DNA of 64,000 bases from Tritrichomonas musculus (taxonomy: Eukaryota; Parabasalia; Tritrichomonadida; Tritrichomonadidae), in contig JAPFFF010000005.1 of NCBI GenBank assembly GCA_039105265.1, positions 62,001 to 126,000 of the forward strand, written 5' to 3'. The position numbers were made by a program, and so were the translations under genes. The first letter of the stretch is position 1. Every line of letters begins with the position of its first letter. Below are positions 13,001 through 19,725 of the stretch, in pieces. The notes under the pieces were generated by a model that made no database searches, had not been told where the DNA came from, and was given only the letters and a program-made list of their open reading frames with translations.

Positions 13001-14752
13001 GATGAAATTGTGAAAGAATATAAAAATACCGAATATGGTCACGTTCGAATGGCAATGAAGAAAGATATTGAAAATTATAACAAAAAGAATGATAACGAAT
13101 TTAATTTCGAAGTCGAACGGAAAAAGTTTGAGAAGAAAGGGAAAGATTTATCATTACTTAATAATTATGTGAAAGCTGCTTTACAATATTCATATGATGA
13201 AAATTTAGATGATCTCATAAGTGAATTCAATGCAAATATTGACGATGAAAAATTGAAATTAGATTCAGAAAAACTTCAAACATACACAAATGCTTATGAA
13301 ATTGTTAAATATTGTAAATTAACTCCATTACAGAAAAGATATGAAACTGCTTTTGGCCAAAAAATAACTTTGGATCAAATGATGTATTACCCATATAAAA
13401 TTCGTGATAAGGTTCAATGGAACATTCAAAACGAGAAAGATTTACAATTTGATATTGAGACAGCTTATCATGCAAATCTTGCAAGAATTGTTCATAAGGA
13501 ATCTCTAGAATTTCAAGGAATACCAAGAAAAGAACAAGAAACATATGAAGAATATATTGATAATTTACGATATAATCCAGCTACTCAACAACATGATAAA
13601 ATTTCAGAAGACGAATTGATTGGTGAATATCAAATAGCGTTTAAATCCTTTGAGAAAGAAAAAACTGACACAGAAAAGAAAATAATTGAAAACATCGATG
13701 CAATAAATAAAAATTTGGAAGAAGGTTCAAAAGTGACAAAAGATGAGTTGAAAGGATTAACATATTCAGCAAAAGATTTGGATTATGTGAACGCAATTTT
13801 AGACTTCAAACCATTATATGAAAATCATTTTGGAAAAACAAAAATAAATGTAAAAGATATTGTTAAAAAATTTGCACCAGATAAGAAAAATATCGATTGG
13901 GTATATGTTTTAGAAAGTATTGCATTTATACCAATTTTAGATGATCATAATGCACTTCAAAAGAAGAAAGGAACAATGAAAACAGAAGATGTTGCATTTG
14001 TTCATCAAAGTTATATCGAACCAGAAATAGCAAAAAGAACAGATAAAAAAGTGACAGTAGATGATATTCGAAATGCATATATCAAATATAAAGAAAAAGT
14101 CAATACCGAAAAGAAAGAATTTTTCAAGAATCTATTAGAAGAATATCATAAACATATCGATGATAGTTCTGAAACATATGAAAAGCTAGCTGAGTTATAT
14201 CCGTCATTGGATGATTTAGAAAGATATTTGAAATTGAATCGCTATATTGCAAAGACGAATAAATATTATCGAGATCTGAAAACAAATTATAAGAAAGAAA
14301 ATACTCTCTTAAAATATGATGATTATAAAGATAAACCATTGAATAATTTGGAACCAAGTATCATTCTTTTGCAACAAAAAGAGAATGAAGCAAAGAAACA
14401 ATGGGATGATGAGAAAGCAAAAGATGATAAAGAGAAAGAACATAAAAAGAAAGTAGAAGAGAAATTAAAAGATTTGAATTCGTATCGTCGAAAAATAAAT
14501 ATGACTGAAATTGGATTTGAAAGATTTAAGAATCAAGATACTGAAACTGCATTACATGAAATTCAAAATATGATAAATGAAGCTCAAGAAAAAGAAAGAC
14601 AACAAAATCAAAATAATGGTAATACAATTGGTGGTGCATTAAGAAATACAGGATTCACAAATCCATTCAATAAGCCCGCAACAACAACAAATACAACACC
14701 AACAACACAACAACAACAACACCAACACCAACAACCACAAATACAGATTTAA
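4082..14752 (+). CDS. Giant helical structural-type protein (3,556 aa)
   Basis: A single 10.7-kb open frame and the largest gene in the window. It starts with repeats of NQQPEQ, then runs for more than 3,400 residues as an Asn/Lys/Glu/Tyr-rich sequence with many short Trp- and Tyr-containing helical segments. It ends in a low-complexity tail (NNGNTIGG, then Thr/Gln/His-rich). There is no signal peptide, membrane segment or enzyme motif that I can recognise. It stands upstream of the ATPase and capsid genes, so a virion scaffold, tegument-like or internal structural role is a reasonable guess. The next frame (14674-15645) continues without a promoter after a -1 shift at the ACA/CAA repeat, so the real protein may be about 3,850 residues. 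Confidence 0.85.
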   Translation: MDENQQPEQNQQPEQLTDEQLLAKYQEAKQDLLNNKGGVISKYGGYIFPDEDSRQEFDWLYDACCKVSNEPPKLNTVINYYQKHPKEIENEWIDLIEYTRVVLDFTINSEVRNIYCPGFGIAEIDKEFQICKTNNKSLLDSLENFRKYRLDRLFKVFGIDDEEIKEWKSNYQSGGEYLGWTELEAAFWWSVCQRIYRFNGKYEIDYLVKILEIRDPLADIVSFRGISYHQEMVKFYLTMKDDILNINFNILTGLIQNQDLNTMVNYFRSKITRTSPAGNQIICPKELFDIRVWDYYQDAANNTIKDVFSKLKLLEEKFIELEALGWKNTYIVYTWTFYKLREQNIRYLEPDNAINTFIDLTNILPTLGTDDCLKLLYVPGIETTYNAIAKLTDTQITAFRIDTQKSKNYQRILEAQRIKKRAIYDLIREIYAVKNPNVQGQLTVDQVDQIYYTKFNERYKNNQDPSQINEHILDELQNEYKEISPEKAKLKIEEFQKQRLWSNEELWRFCVMFNYAKGIETSGDADILCDSLSQEYDLNYYAAKEFLQDTLDQSNPIEKEKYIEAEIVAMHVNLIFIKEKDGYSRQKFWFGFYNNIPQLQETKEHEVNEAIQGLGPQNLTDEQQFTQKHNLTMKWYRKEYQRKKDEFKKFLTDHPGQQFETFAIFHDQYQEEMMKREKKQNEEDEAFAKEIQDSIEIPERKLEAIVQESNMEIENPERVKEIKKQSLLLEKDELLEEYKQKCLSFFEENSYGLPWIQISNWANLDNEISGIQKLIAEETIQTIDELQACMSEHSRNMIDNWIKVIGKFYLKFENNIQTTNETLDAELGKLTIVKQADNHYAKDDLEKILTLLNRSFQDIRLIVNEEFDSLYRMTGNTTNLDAESYYQKKIIQKLNNDFITRGEVPTKIEVIEQLQKGSGSKIEEVEFPRYLGLYQSAVNEILKPFNLSKNKLTEFYSLFVKDGSCQALFKEDREKQWENKLNETSEIVKNYRDRYEQSLSNRKNMIKDLIQIEQETSKYRPNSNYNQAVRKSELEALYINGDQITKDLDEDLSHRLNFAIQENDIEQKENKKKKVLSMLNSHGLQVDDDTLERYTAMYNDKEGKRAVEQDITNAKTTLTNKLKSDVQSKITENLIKINQIAEKVPGVSSVDENTILQNVTNKILSNPNQINTIIDEEEEKWKEKLEQALKQENDYMSAKIVEILRQSKRKFDQNDVIQIRSQFIKQNDIPTKEAQFEEWQRSWIASKQDIDKKMGEIITIIAQRANLEGQPFDQQKEENEIFIKDIESETEQSKALEKLQNRLNNEKSLLKSVQDKKKLENLKVQVQHAYGSEFTDNFWNGILVDQKIENKEEYIKELIKNKNTEKGKEDENLKNAINESFTTLFPDWDINQYRFDHLVQYLVLYTPNVETKADLLKYMNDHKEDFFRGGIVMKRWNKYSYNNKKIGFQSLIDYRYNLDEIFNMLKRYQAEIQIFEYSPIKIIELKNVSPPLKSDGQPDYNQIITNYQNIVQQYQNLERQKKNDQAFYQEFNERTKKIHDKEQKDDLFKEVVGHCNNSGDIQQYLNARTYYISMGHDMDKYFDRLEFEKVYKSYEGKENMNLKMDVIIGNTKAEDIPQINMLEQELHNLYPTRFTDKRFRDVKMTYFPQNGSAYKFYLESELAYDKYKKYHEKQSHFPTFMDYFQNQTNGDLSTHGQYFQDEVADIEETERVLSLNDNINNKIRELNEFLPNDDQYSIKRIAAAWRNKNVVQVGESLQNMINNQINGRDTNANLDQALMIWKQHFPEDLKSPSDWRMEWEGNYNAINAINKLGALYEFYYKTHPWEGVNLKKFVREKAKDSITEAQKILQDYYDKNYHNYSVTWDQSSVFHDYLEKYSKAFGRNYVEAWGHLYGKFNGDLNECIDFFESYEKVKKINEKFPKKGNKLYNDVIQYFNEYMKMTDPTVKSAYRKNWQEKYDSYKKTSKTWSTDSNYKKARELLAKIKPQYVSYITQPDLTWTNEEMYANYLIPIVSTYYKQLNNGKDYSMTGQEKDSTLFDQILAKVEEKEQDEETWGKSDVEATFESYKSTNQIDSTLTYKQLKDKYKTPEKARIAIEIDKYRKLIKNRFSIFDEDLPGDTRFTGYHETALDSEERLAWCRKFYSQITQNYAQSWNSPAFNEIWHKYRYYHNDDEQTSSIEKTAALYNFDYNKGKTDLNYKYHLDLYNDTFKKKYTVKTKKDKYISLTSDKAGELTDEQKEQVIDIIQTAVRGYNQYRSDEFQNALLTLNRHADREWTIHDIVLEYEDNYQGALFFCQCQTLKYKLIALLPDKVTEINAIPNSTDGKTKLEKMLREAEKDERSFFSVTFQDLLRHYNHITQEVHDVDSIRDKLGKNFKDCTNRMKIELIKYELETVYEYPKVKLNAINGDNWEQILDKLERLQNELNLKINKFGGDTVVTRYWNEYARTGNAFSDITELLKYKEYDIDEAKYEFLSKIWEKWSGQKDDLKGTTLKEKIKNLQILCDAYFDKYNRFRSDPVLIQLINDHSNKVTWETLINKFQTETNVEKAVFDARAYVANEMNRDQYAVMLRDLGETDNDYLKIEDPQQLFKYLEDKIQRYHENRTKWTTLDADRQIWNSNHKEDKLPEWQNAYKKWKGDWDNAYEALRANALSVWYKNEFGKDYVSDKTNKEKVITLTDLKNRYDSHYKGVGKWRRYWKDYDKRFEKKTTFEEIVNLFQDDVDAAEDYFLYHIMRSKYKNQFGKEFDDLKNPTREDIKDLEIEVKRLDKAKNKAANDQKLRDLFEEYQRKYPESDTAVVSTIRSMLNQHNMNVEETKYYLELKNIIKDFETKYNYVISDHDLMEGEYGSTKEAQIKKLKVEYQRFENEYDKLQNFPKIKEYLEIYNDDLGEGKSLLDLFNKEENDHNAYKTYYEILITVHNKKNPNKAKDINQKPQSYSRACDDLKLEVENILEAIRKFGGNKQWSKLTNAEKDEIVKEYKNTEYGHVRMAMKKDIENYNKKNDNEFNFEVERKKFEKKGKDLSLLNNYVKAALQYSYDENLDDLISEFNANIDDEKLKLDSEKLQTYTNAYEIVKYCKLTPLQKRYETAFGQKITLDQMMYYPYKIRDKVQWNIQNEKDLQFDIETAYHANLARIVHKESLEFQGIPRKEQETYEEYIDNLRYNPATQQHDKISEDELIGEYQIAFKSFEKEKTDTEKKIIENIDAINKNLEEGSKVTKDELKGLTYSAKDLDYVNAILDFKPLYENHFGKTKINVKDIVKKFAPDKKNIDWVYVLESIAFIPILDDHNALQKKKGTMKTEDVAFVHQSYIEPEIAKRTDKKVTVDDIRNAYIKYKEKVNTEKKEFFKNLLEEYHKHIDDSSETYEKLAELYPSLDDLERYLKLNRYIAKTNKYYRDLKTNYKKENTLLKYDDYKDKPLNNLEPSIILLQQKENEAKKQWDDEKAKDDKEKEHKKKVEEKLKDLNSYRRKINMTEIGFERFKNQDTETALHEIQNMINEAQEKERQQNQNNGNTIGGALRNTGFTNPFNKPATTTNTTPTTQQQQHQHQQPQIQI

Positions 14753-15645
14753 CAATTAATGATGATTCAGAAAAGAAAGAAGAGAATGTTTGGGCTAAAC
14801 GTTATGAAGGTGGAATTACAAGTTTAATTCAACAAAGTTCGAAAGGTAATGTATCAATACGCCAATTATTGTTAGAACAACAAAAGAAAAATAAATTAAA
14901 CGGAAAAACATCAATAATGTCTCAATTTAATGAAAATCTTCCTCCTAAACCAGTTGTTCCATATCAAACAAATTCAAATATAAATAATTTATTTTCATCT
15001 AAAACAACAATGACAGAAGAGAAAGAAACACCAATAGAAAAGAAACCATTAGTAAGTCCAATATCTGAAAAACCAATGACAATGACAAAAATAGAACCAG
15101 GAAAGAAAATTAACTTATTACCAACAAAAGTTGACGAACCAGAAGTAATTCAAACAAAATCAATGACTCAAATTTTACCAAGAAGAGGTCGGAAAAATGC
15201 ACCATTACGATTTAAAGTATTGGCTCAAAAACAGAAACCAATTGAAACAAAAATTGAGGAAAAGATTGATGATGATGTTGAGGAAGTTAAACCAAAGAAA
15301 CCAACAATTAATACAAAAACTAAAGGAAATAAGAATTTGAAGAAACAAAAATCAGAAAGAAGTAAACTTTTGAAAAAGAAGAAGAAAGAACCAAAAAATA
15401 AATTTGATATTGATATTGATATTGAAGCGAAAACAAAACCAAAAATAATTGATGAAAAAAGTACAATCGACAAACTGGATCTATCAAAAACAAAACCCGT
15501 GAAACCTATTATTGAACCCGTGAAACCTATTATTGAACCCGTGAAACCTATTATTGAACCCGTGAAACCTATTATCACATCTGAAACTCCAAGTGTTATT
15601 TCAAATAATCCTCAATTAATGAAGTTCATGAATTCAAAGCTTTAA
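14674..15645 (+). CDS. Basic Pro/Lys-rich protein, likely C-terminal part of the giant gene
   Basis: This frame is open from 14674 to the stop at 15645, but its first in-frame ATG is only at 14917. The protein-like stretch before that ATG (for example VWAKRYEGGITSLIQ) overlaps the end of the giant gene in another frame. The sequence therefore looks like a continuation of that gene after a -1 shift within the ACAACA-rich tract (14680-14740). If independent, it would be 242 residues from 14917. The protein is Lys/Pro-rich, with basic runs (KKKKKEPKNK) and four PVKPIIE repeats. I recognise no domain. A nucleic-acid-binding tail is possible but unproven. Confidence 0.7.
   Translation, partial: ARNNNKYNTNNTTTTTPTPTTTNTDLTINDDSEKKEENVWAKRYEGGITSLIQQSSKGNVSIRQLLLEQQKKNKLNGKTSIMSQFNENLPPKPVVPYQTNSNINNLFSSKTTMTEEKETPIEKKPLVSPISEKPMTMTKIEPGKKINLLPTKVDEPEVIQTKSMTQILPRRGRKNAPLRFKVLAQKQKPIETKIEEKIDDDVEEVKPKKPTINTKTKGNKNLKKQKSERSKLLKKKKKEPKNKFDIDIDIEAKTKPKIIDEKSTIDKLDLSKTKPVKPIIEPVKPIIEPVKPIIEPVKPIITSETPSVISNNPQLMKFMNSKL
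15496..15579 (+). repeat. 21-bp tandem repeat encoding PVKPIIE
   Basis: Three perfect copies and one variant fourth copy of a 21-bp unit encode the seven residues PVKPIIE. The repeat lies near the C-terminus of the Pro/Lys-rich frame. Copy number is likely to vary between element copies. Confidence 0.9.
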
Positions 15646-15682
15646 ATTTATCTTCTTTGATTTTTATTTTTATTCAAAAATC

Positions 15683-16156
15683 ATGAGTAACGCAGAGATA
15701 ACAGAATTAAGAAAGTTGTTACAGGAATTCAAGAAACCAGAAAAGAAACCAAGAAAATTATCAGCATTAAATAAATTTAAGAAATATGTTATGGGAAGAG
15801 TTACTGAAAAAGCAATGGCTGAAACAAATTATGTTGATTTAATTCCAGTTGACAAAATGAGATTATTATGTAAAGCTTATCCAATTGTATGGGATCAATT
15901 AGTTTTACAACCACTTTATCAAGAATATGGTTTGACAACAGAAGAAGAACAAAGAAGATATCGTGGAAATAAAACAACTCAAGAAGATTATCATAAAATT
16001 GTTGACGGTTTAATTGAAAAATTGAAAACTGGACCAAAAGACGATAGACAACATTTTGAAGAAGATATTGAACAATTATTAGTAGCTGCAATTCAACAAG
16101 CATCAAGTGAATTTGATGATGACGATGATGGAGAAGAAGAAATTACTGAAGAGTAA
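15683..16156 (+). CDS. Hypothetical protein with acidic tail (157 aa)
   Basis: Unrecognised. It has a basic N-terminal third (KKPEKKPRKLSALNKFKKY), a mixed helical middle and a strongly acidic C-terminus (DDDDDGEEEITEE). It sits between the giant gene and the packaging ATPase on the same strand. It is preceded by an A/T-rich TTTTTATTCAAAAATC signal directly before the ATG, similar to that of other structural genes. Its position suggests a virion or packaging accessory role, which is inference only. Confidence 0.75.
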   Translation: MSNAEITELRKLLQEFKKPEKKPRKLSALNKFKKYVMGRVTEKAMAETNYVDLIPVDKMRLLCKAYPIVWDQLVLQPLYQEYGLTTEEEQRRYRGNKTTQEDYHKIVDGLIEKLKTGPKDDRQHFEEDIEQLLVAAIQQASSEFDDDDDGEEEITEE

Positions 16157-16202
16157 ATTTTTATTACTTTTTTTTACATAATTTAGTCGGAATTTAAAAA
16201 AT

Positions 16203-17066
16203 ATGAGTGACAGTGATTATTTTAGTGATAGTGAAGAAGAAGAAGTTAACTTTGAGAAAGAAAACATTCGATCAAAAATAAAAGCAAGATTAAAATCAAA
16301 TTTGAGTCCAAAAAATGATTCTTTAATTGCTCCAATTCATGAAGATATCGTTGCTAAATATAATTCTGTTAATGTTATTGTAGGTAAACAAAGTATGGGA
16401 AAAACAGTTACAGCATTAGAAGAAATAATCAAAATTTCAATACTTAATACTCATCATTTATTAGTTTATGTTACAAAAGATGGTGAAGAGAATGATAAAA
16501 GTTGGTTATCATTGAAACCATTATTACAAATGCCAACAGTTGTAGTTAGTGAAAAAGATGCTGAAAAATGTATTGATGAATTATTAGCAGCAAAAAGTTT
16601 ATATTACAAAATTCGAAGAGAAAGAACCAAAAATAAAATTGCACAAGATCAATTAGATGACTTATTTAATGTTTTGTTTGTTGAAGATTTTGATCGAGAA
16701 TATTTACATTCAATTGTATTATTTGATGATATTTCAAATTCAAAATTATTCTCGTCAGAAGAATCATTTTTTAGTCAATTATTACGTAGATGTCGTCATA
16801 CAAATATGTCTTATTTCTTATTAGTTCAAGGTTGGAAAGGGTTAAAACCACATATTAAAAATGAAATAAGTACTTTATATTTATTGCCTGGTTTTAATAA
16901 ACAACAATTACGTTACATTTATTCTCAAGCAGCAAGTAATTTAGATTTTGAAGACTTTTTTGATGCATTTCAACAATTAAATGAAATGAAACATGAACAT
17001 CCAGATGAACATCCAATGATTGTTATTCAATGTTCTTCAGGTGGTGATACATATATTAGGTCTTAG
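16203..17066 (+). CDS. Packaging ATPase, FtsK/HerA (A32-like) family
   Basis: 287 residues, the usual size of Polinton and virophage genome-packaging ATPases. Walker A is GKQSMGKT near residues 60-67 and Walker B is the hydrophobic stretch IVLFDD near 171-176. A downstream segment SYFLLVQGWKGL with LLRRCRHTN fits the sensor and arginine-finger region of A32-like ATPases. Such enzymes pump the genome into the capsid at a portal vertex. An acidic Ser/Asp/Glu-rich N-terminus (SDSDYFSDSEEEE) precedes the domain. The gene is directly upstream of the capsid module, the typical Maverick arrangement. Its 3' end overlaps a convergent small gene by 11 bp. Confidence 0.88.
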   Translation: MSDSDYFSDSEEEEVNFEKENIRSKIKARLKSNLSPKNDSLIAPIHEDIVAKYNSVNVIVGKQSMGKTVTALEEIIKISILNTHHLLVYVTKDGEENDKSWLSLKPLLQMPTVVVSEKDAEKCIDELLAAKSLYYKIRRERTKNKIAQDQLDDLFNVLFVEDFDREYLHSIVLFDDISNSKLFSSEESFFSQLLRRCRHTNMSYFLLVQGWKGLKPHIKNEISTLYLLPGFNKQQLRYIYSQAASNLDFEDFFDAFQQLNEMKHEHPDEHPMIVIQCSSGGDTYIRS

Positions 17067-17358
17067 AGTTAATAAAATTTATAACATCATTCAAAGTAAT
17101 TTTAATTTTTGCAATATCATCTTTTATCTTCAAAATTTCTGAATCGTCTTTTTCTTCTTCTTCATTAACCTTCTTTATCATTAATTCACCTTTGATTTTG
17201 GTTATACGATAACCTTGAATATGATACTTTTTGTTTAGTTTATGTGTTGTTTCTGAATCTAGTTGTTCTTTGTTCTTAGAATAGAATAAATTAAATTCAT
17301 CAATTGTTTTAAACTCTTTTAAATAATTTTGAATAGGTTCAATAATTTTCAATTCCAT
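17056..17358 (-). CDS. Small conserved-looking hypothetical protein (100 aa)
   Basis: Converges on the ATPase gene and overlaps its end by 11 bp. It is a globular N-terminal half with regular hydrophobic positions (IQNYLKEF, YHIQGYRITKIKG) followed by an acidic, coiled-coil-like C-terminal half (EEEEKDD...IKDDIAKIKITLND). There is no signal or membrane segment. I recall similar small proteins in trichomonad Mavericks, but cannot name a function. Its place between the ATPase and the capsid genes suggests a virion or packaging role. Confidence 0.7.
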   Translation of the reverse strand: MELKIIEPIQNYLKEFKTIDEFNLFYSKNKEQLDSETTHKLNKKYHIQGYRITKIKGELMIKKVNEEEEKDDSEILKIKDDIAKIKITLNDVINFINSKT

Positions 17359-17409
17359 TTTAAAAAAAATAAAATTTGTTTAAACATTTTTGAAAATATT
17401 TAAAACAAT

Positions 17410-17541
17410 ATGCTGATTGAAATTCTCTTAGGAACACTTGTTTTGATTGAGTTAATGAACACATTATTAAGAGTTATAAAGCTTTTCCCTCCAAATGAGC
17501 CACCATTAGATGATGAAATTAGACGAAGAATGTACTCATAA
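17410..17541 (+). CDS. Small membrane protein (43 aa)
   Basis: A short ORF with one hydrophobic helix at residues 2-26 (LIEILLGTLVLIEL then LLRVIKLF), followed by a Pro-rich hinge (FPPNEPPLDDE) and a basic tail. The layout is that of a single-span membrane protein. It lies in the gap between two minus-strand genes, begins 51 bp after the start of one and ends 3 bp before the stop of the other, so it fills otherwise empty space. The size and position, among capsid genes, suit a minor membrane-interacting virion component, though this is inference. Confidence 0.55.
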   Translation: MLIEILLGTLVLIELMNTLLRVIKLFPPNEPPLDDEIRRRMYS

Positions 17542-17544
17542 AAT

Positions 17545-17826
17545 TTAACTAGGTCCATAATTATTATTATCATAAGCAGGTTGTAAGAATTTTTCTTTCC
17601 CAGTTTCTAACCAAGGTTGAACTTTATCATTAACTGTTCGAATACCTCTTCCAATACCACTTGCAATATTACCAATTGTTCCACCTACTGTTTCTCCAAC
17701 TTTTTCTAAGACTGGCGCAACTTTATCTGCAGCAAATTGCAAACCTTTTTGAACTATCGGAACTGCTTTTTGTGCAAAATTTTTAACTTTCTCTCCTATT
17801 TTTTTAATCCAAGAACCAAAAGCCAT
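17545..17826 (-). CDS. Small amphipathic virion-type protein (93 aa)
   Basis: The N-terminal 35 residues form a strong amphipathic basic helix (WIKKIGEKVKNFAQKA). A Gly/Ala/Val-rich middle (VGETVGGTIGNIASGIGRGI) and a hydrophilic tail follow. Small proteins of this kind next to capsid genes in Polintons, adintoviruses and adenoviruses (pVI/pX-like) are thought to help membrane disruption or coat core DNA. The match here is by composition and gene position, not by a proven homology. It diverges from the first capsid gene, sharing an A/T-rich promoter region at 17827-17895. Confidence 0.65.
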   Translation of the reverse strand: MAFGSWIKKIGEKVKNFAQKAVPIVQKGLQFAADKVAPVLEKVGETVGGTIGNIASGIGRGIRTVNDKVQPWLETGKEKFLQPAYDNNNYGPS

Positions 17827-17895
17827 TGTATAGAATTGTTTTTCATTTTAAAAAAAATTGGCTTTTCGAATTTTTTAAATTCTTCATAAAAACAG

Positions 17896-18828
17896 ATGAC
17901 TTATCAAAACGCACAATTTAAGAATTCAGGAAATGATGAAGGTGACATATTAAACTTTTTCAATAATCATTTGAGGACATTAGTACAAAAAAATGGAGGT
18001 GATAATACTTTTTCAATTGTTGAGGAACTCTGTCATGACAAAGATGAACCTATTCCAATTGGTACAAAAACAAAAATAAGATTAACTCATTCAGGTCATA
18101 CAATCTCCCAAATAGAAAAAGGTTTCATAAAATTAGATTTAGAACTGAATCTCGAATTAAATAAAACTTTCGCAAATGATTCGGCATTAAATCCTTGTAA
18201 GCATTTAAATTATATCTTTATTGGTTTTAAAAATGCTGCAGAAATCATATCTGAATTACAATTTTGGGTTGACGGAAAATTAATTAGTGGTTATCATCAA
18301 AGTGAAATGATTAAAGAAACTTTTGCATATAATTCAATTCGACCAAAAGATTCCAAAAATAATGCAGCTCATGCTCATTCATTATGGGAAAGCGTATGCT
18401 GCATGAGTCCAAATGTTGCAGGTGTTTATGTTCCTCTCATTGCTTTTCTAAATAATACGAAAGTTCCTGTTCGTATGGAATTGAATATACCATTCACCGA
18501 TTTGTTAGCTTTACAAGCTTGGAGATTGTATCCAAATAGAATTTTAGGTGAAGTTGAAATAGAAGTCAAATTTTCTCTTGATGCTCTTGTTTGGTGTCAA
18601 CTTCAACCTAAAAATGTTGGTGAAATCAAAAGATTTTGGAAATGGGTCGACTCTGGGCAATTAGAATATGATGCACCAATATTGCCTATTTTCAATCACT
18701 TTTCTCAATACCGAGATGAAATCATAACTGTCAAATCTGTGACAATGTTGCAAACAACAACGTTAAAACCGAGGATATTACAGGTGGTGATAATGAAGGG
18801 TCTTATCCATGCATATCAACGGTCTTAG
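17896..18828 (+). CDS. Major-capsid-like protein copy 1, N-terminal part (frameshifted)
   Basis: 310 residues, collinear with the N-terminal half of the intact paralogue at 19726-21543. Shared blocks include MTYQNAQF, NDEGDILNFFN, LTHS.HTISQIEK, LALQAWRLYPN and FSLD.LVWCQ. The similarity stops near 18745. From there the homologous frame continues one base out of phase, into the ORF ending at 19694. One missing base near 18745 explains the break. The family is the likely double-jelly-roll major capsid protein of trichomonad Mavericks. That identity rests on length, duplication and position next to the ATPase and not on a visible motif. The last residues before 18828 are out-of-frame and not meaningful. 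Confidence 0.75.
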   Translation: MTYQNAQFKNSGNDEGDILNFFNNHLRTLVQKNGGDNTFSIVEELCHDKDEPIPIGTKTKIRLTHSGHTISQIEKGFIKLDLELNLELNKTFANDSALNPCKHLNYIFIGFKNAAEIISELQFWVDGKLISGYHQSEMIKETFAYNSIRPKDSKNNAAHAHSLWESVCCMSPNVAGVYVPLIAFLNNTKVPVRMELNIPFTDLLALQAWRLYPNRILGEVEIEVKFSLDALVWCQLQPKNVGEIKRFWKWVDSGQLEYDAPILPIFNHFSQYRDEIITVKSVTMLQTTTLKPRILQVVIMKGLIHAYQRS

Positions 18829-18869
18829 CTACGAAAAATGCACAAGACATAAATTACTGGCACGTACAA

Positions 18870-19694
18870 ATGAATGGTCTCAAACTCTCAAACGATGATG
18901 TGAGAATAGTGAAATGTCGATCAAATTGTAGTGGATTTGGAGTCAAACCTGATGTAATTGAATCATTAATGACAACATTACAAGAACCAATAATTATTCC
19001 TTCGCAAGAATTAACCAAATATCAATTTGATATGAGGGTAACGGGAGGACGGATCGATATTTCAAAATCTGTTCCATTAAAGAATGCTACAAATATTACA
19101 ATGATGTTTCCAGCAAAAACTACTCATTGCACAGTCTATCAAAATGTTATGTTAGAGCAGTGTTGGTTATCAGTCAATAAAAAGAAATATCCAGAAACTT
19201 ATTTTGATAATACTTGGGATGGAAGATTTGTTAATTATCAACTAATGGCAAATGAATTAGATGGAAATATTGAACCAACAGATGAATTTGTTGAATCAAT
19301 CTCAAAACCAATCAATAATGTTTATCCAAAACATATGCGTCTGGATAGTGATCCAGCTGAGAATGTGAGATTCTTTATTTCCCCATTTGATAACACAAGT
19401 TTCGGAATCAATTTCCAATTAGAAAGAGGAAATTCTGGTTATGTTTTCGATGGCGTTGATTCTGGAAATCAAGCAGTGTCAATTGAATTCAAAGGAAATT
19501 TGATTAATGATGATATTAATAACGCATATCTGTATCCAGATTTTGATGTCTCGGCGAAAAATGTGGTATCAATAAAAAATCAAAAACAAACCCCAATTCC
19601 AGAAATGTGGATTTGTTCTGATACTTATTGGACTTGGTCAATTCAAGATGGTGTTCAATATTACCCACGTGGAAGGCCAACTGGTTATGACTAA
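18870..19694 (+). CDS. Major-capsid-like protein copy 1, C-terminal part (frameshifted)
   Basis: 274 residues from the first ATG, but the frame is open and homologous further upstream to about 18745. It aligns to the C-terminal half of the intact paralogue: STLQEPIIIPSQELT versus STLQEPLIIPSQELT, FQLERGNSGYVFDGVD, and the shared end PEMWICSDTYWTWSIQDGVQY. It has no promoter of its own, so it is best read as the second half of a broken capsid gene. Alternatives are a sequencing error in the window, or a programmed frameshift, for which I see no slippery sequence. Confidence 0.75.
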   Translation: MNGLKLSNDDVRIVKCRSNCSGFGVKPDVIESLMTTLQEPIIIPSQELTKYQFDMRVTGGRIDISKSVPLKNATNITMMFPAKTTHCTVYQNVMLEQCWLSVNKKKYPETYFDNTWDGRFVNYQLMANELDGNIEPTDEFVESISKPINNVYPKHMRLDSDPAENVRFFISPFDNTSFGINFQLERGNSGYVFDGVDSGNQAVSIEFKGNLINDDINNAYLYPDFDVSAKNVVSIKNQKQTPIPEMWICSDTYWTWSIQDGVQYYPRGRPTGYD

Positions 19695-19725
19695 GATAAG
19701 ATCTAAATTTTTTTTGCAAGAACAA

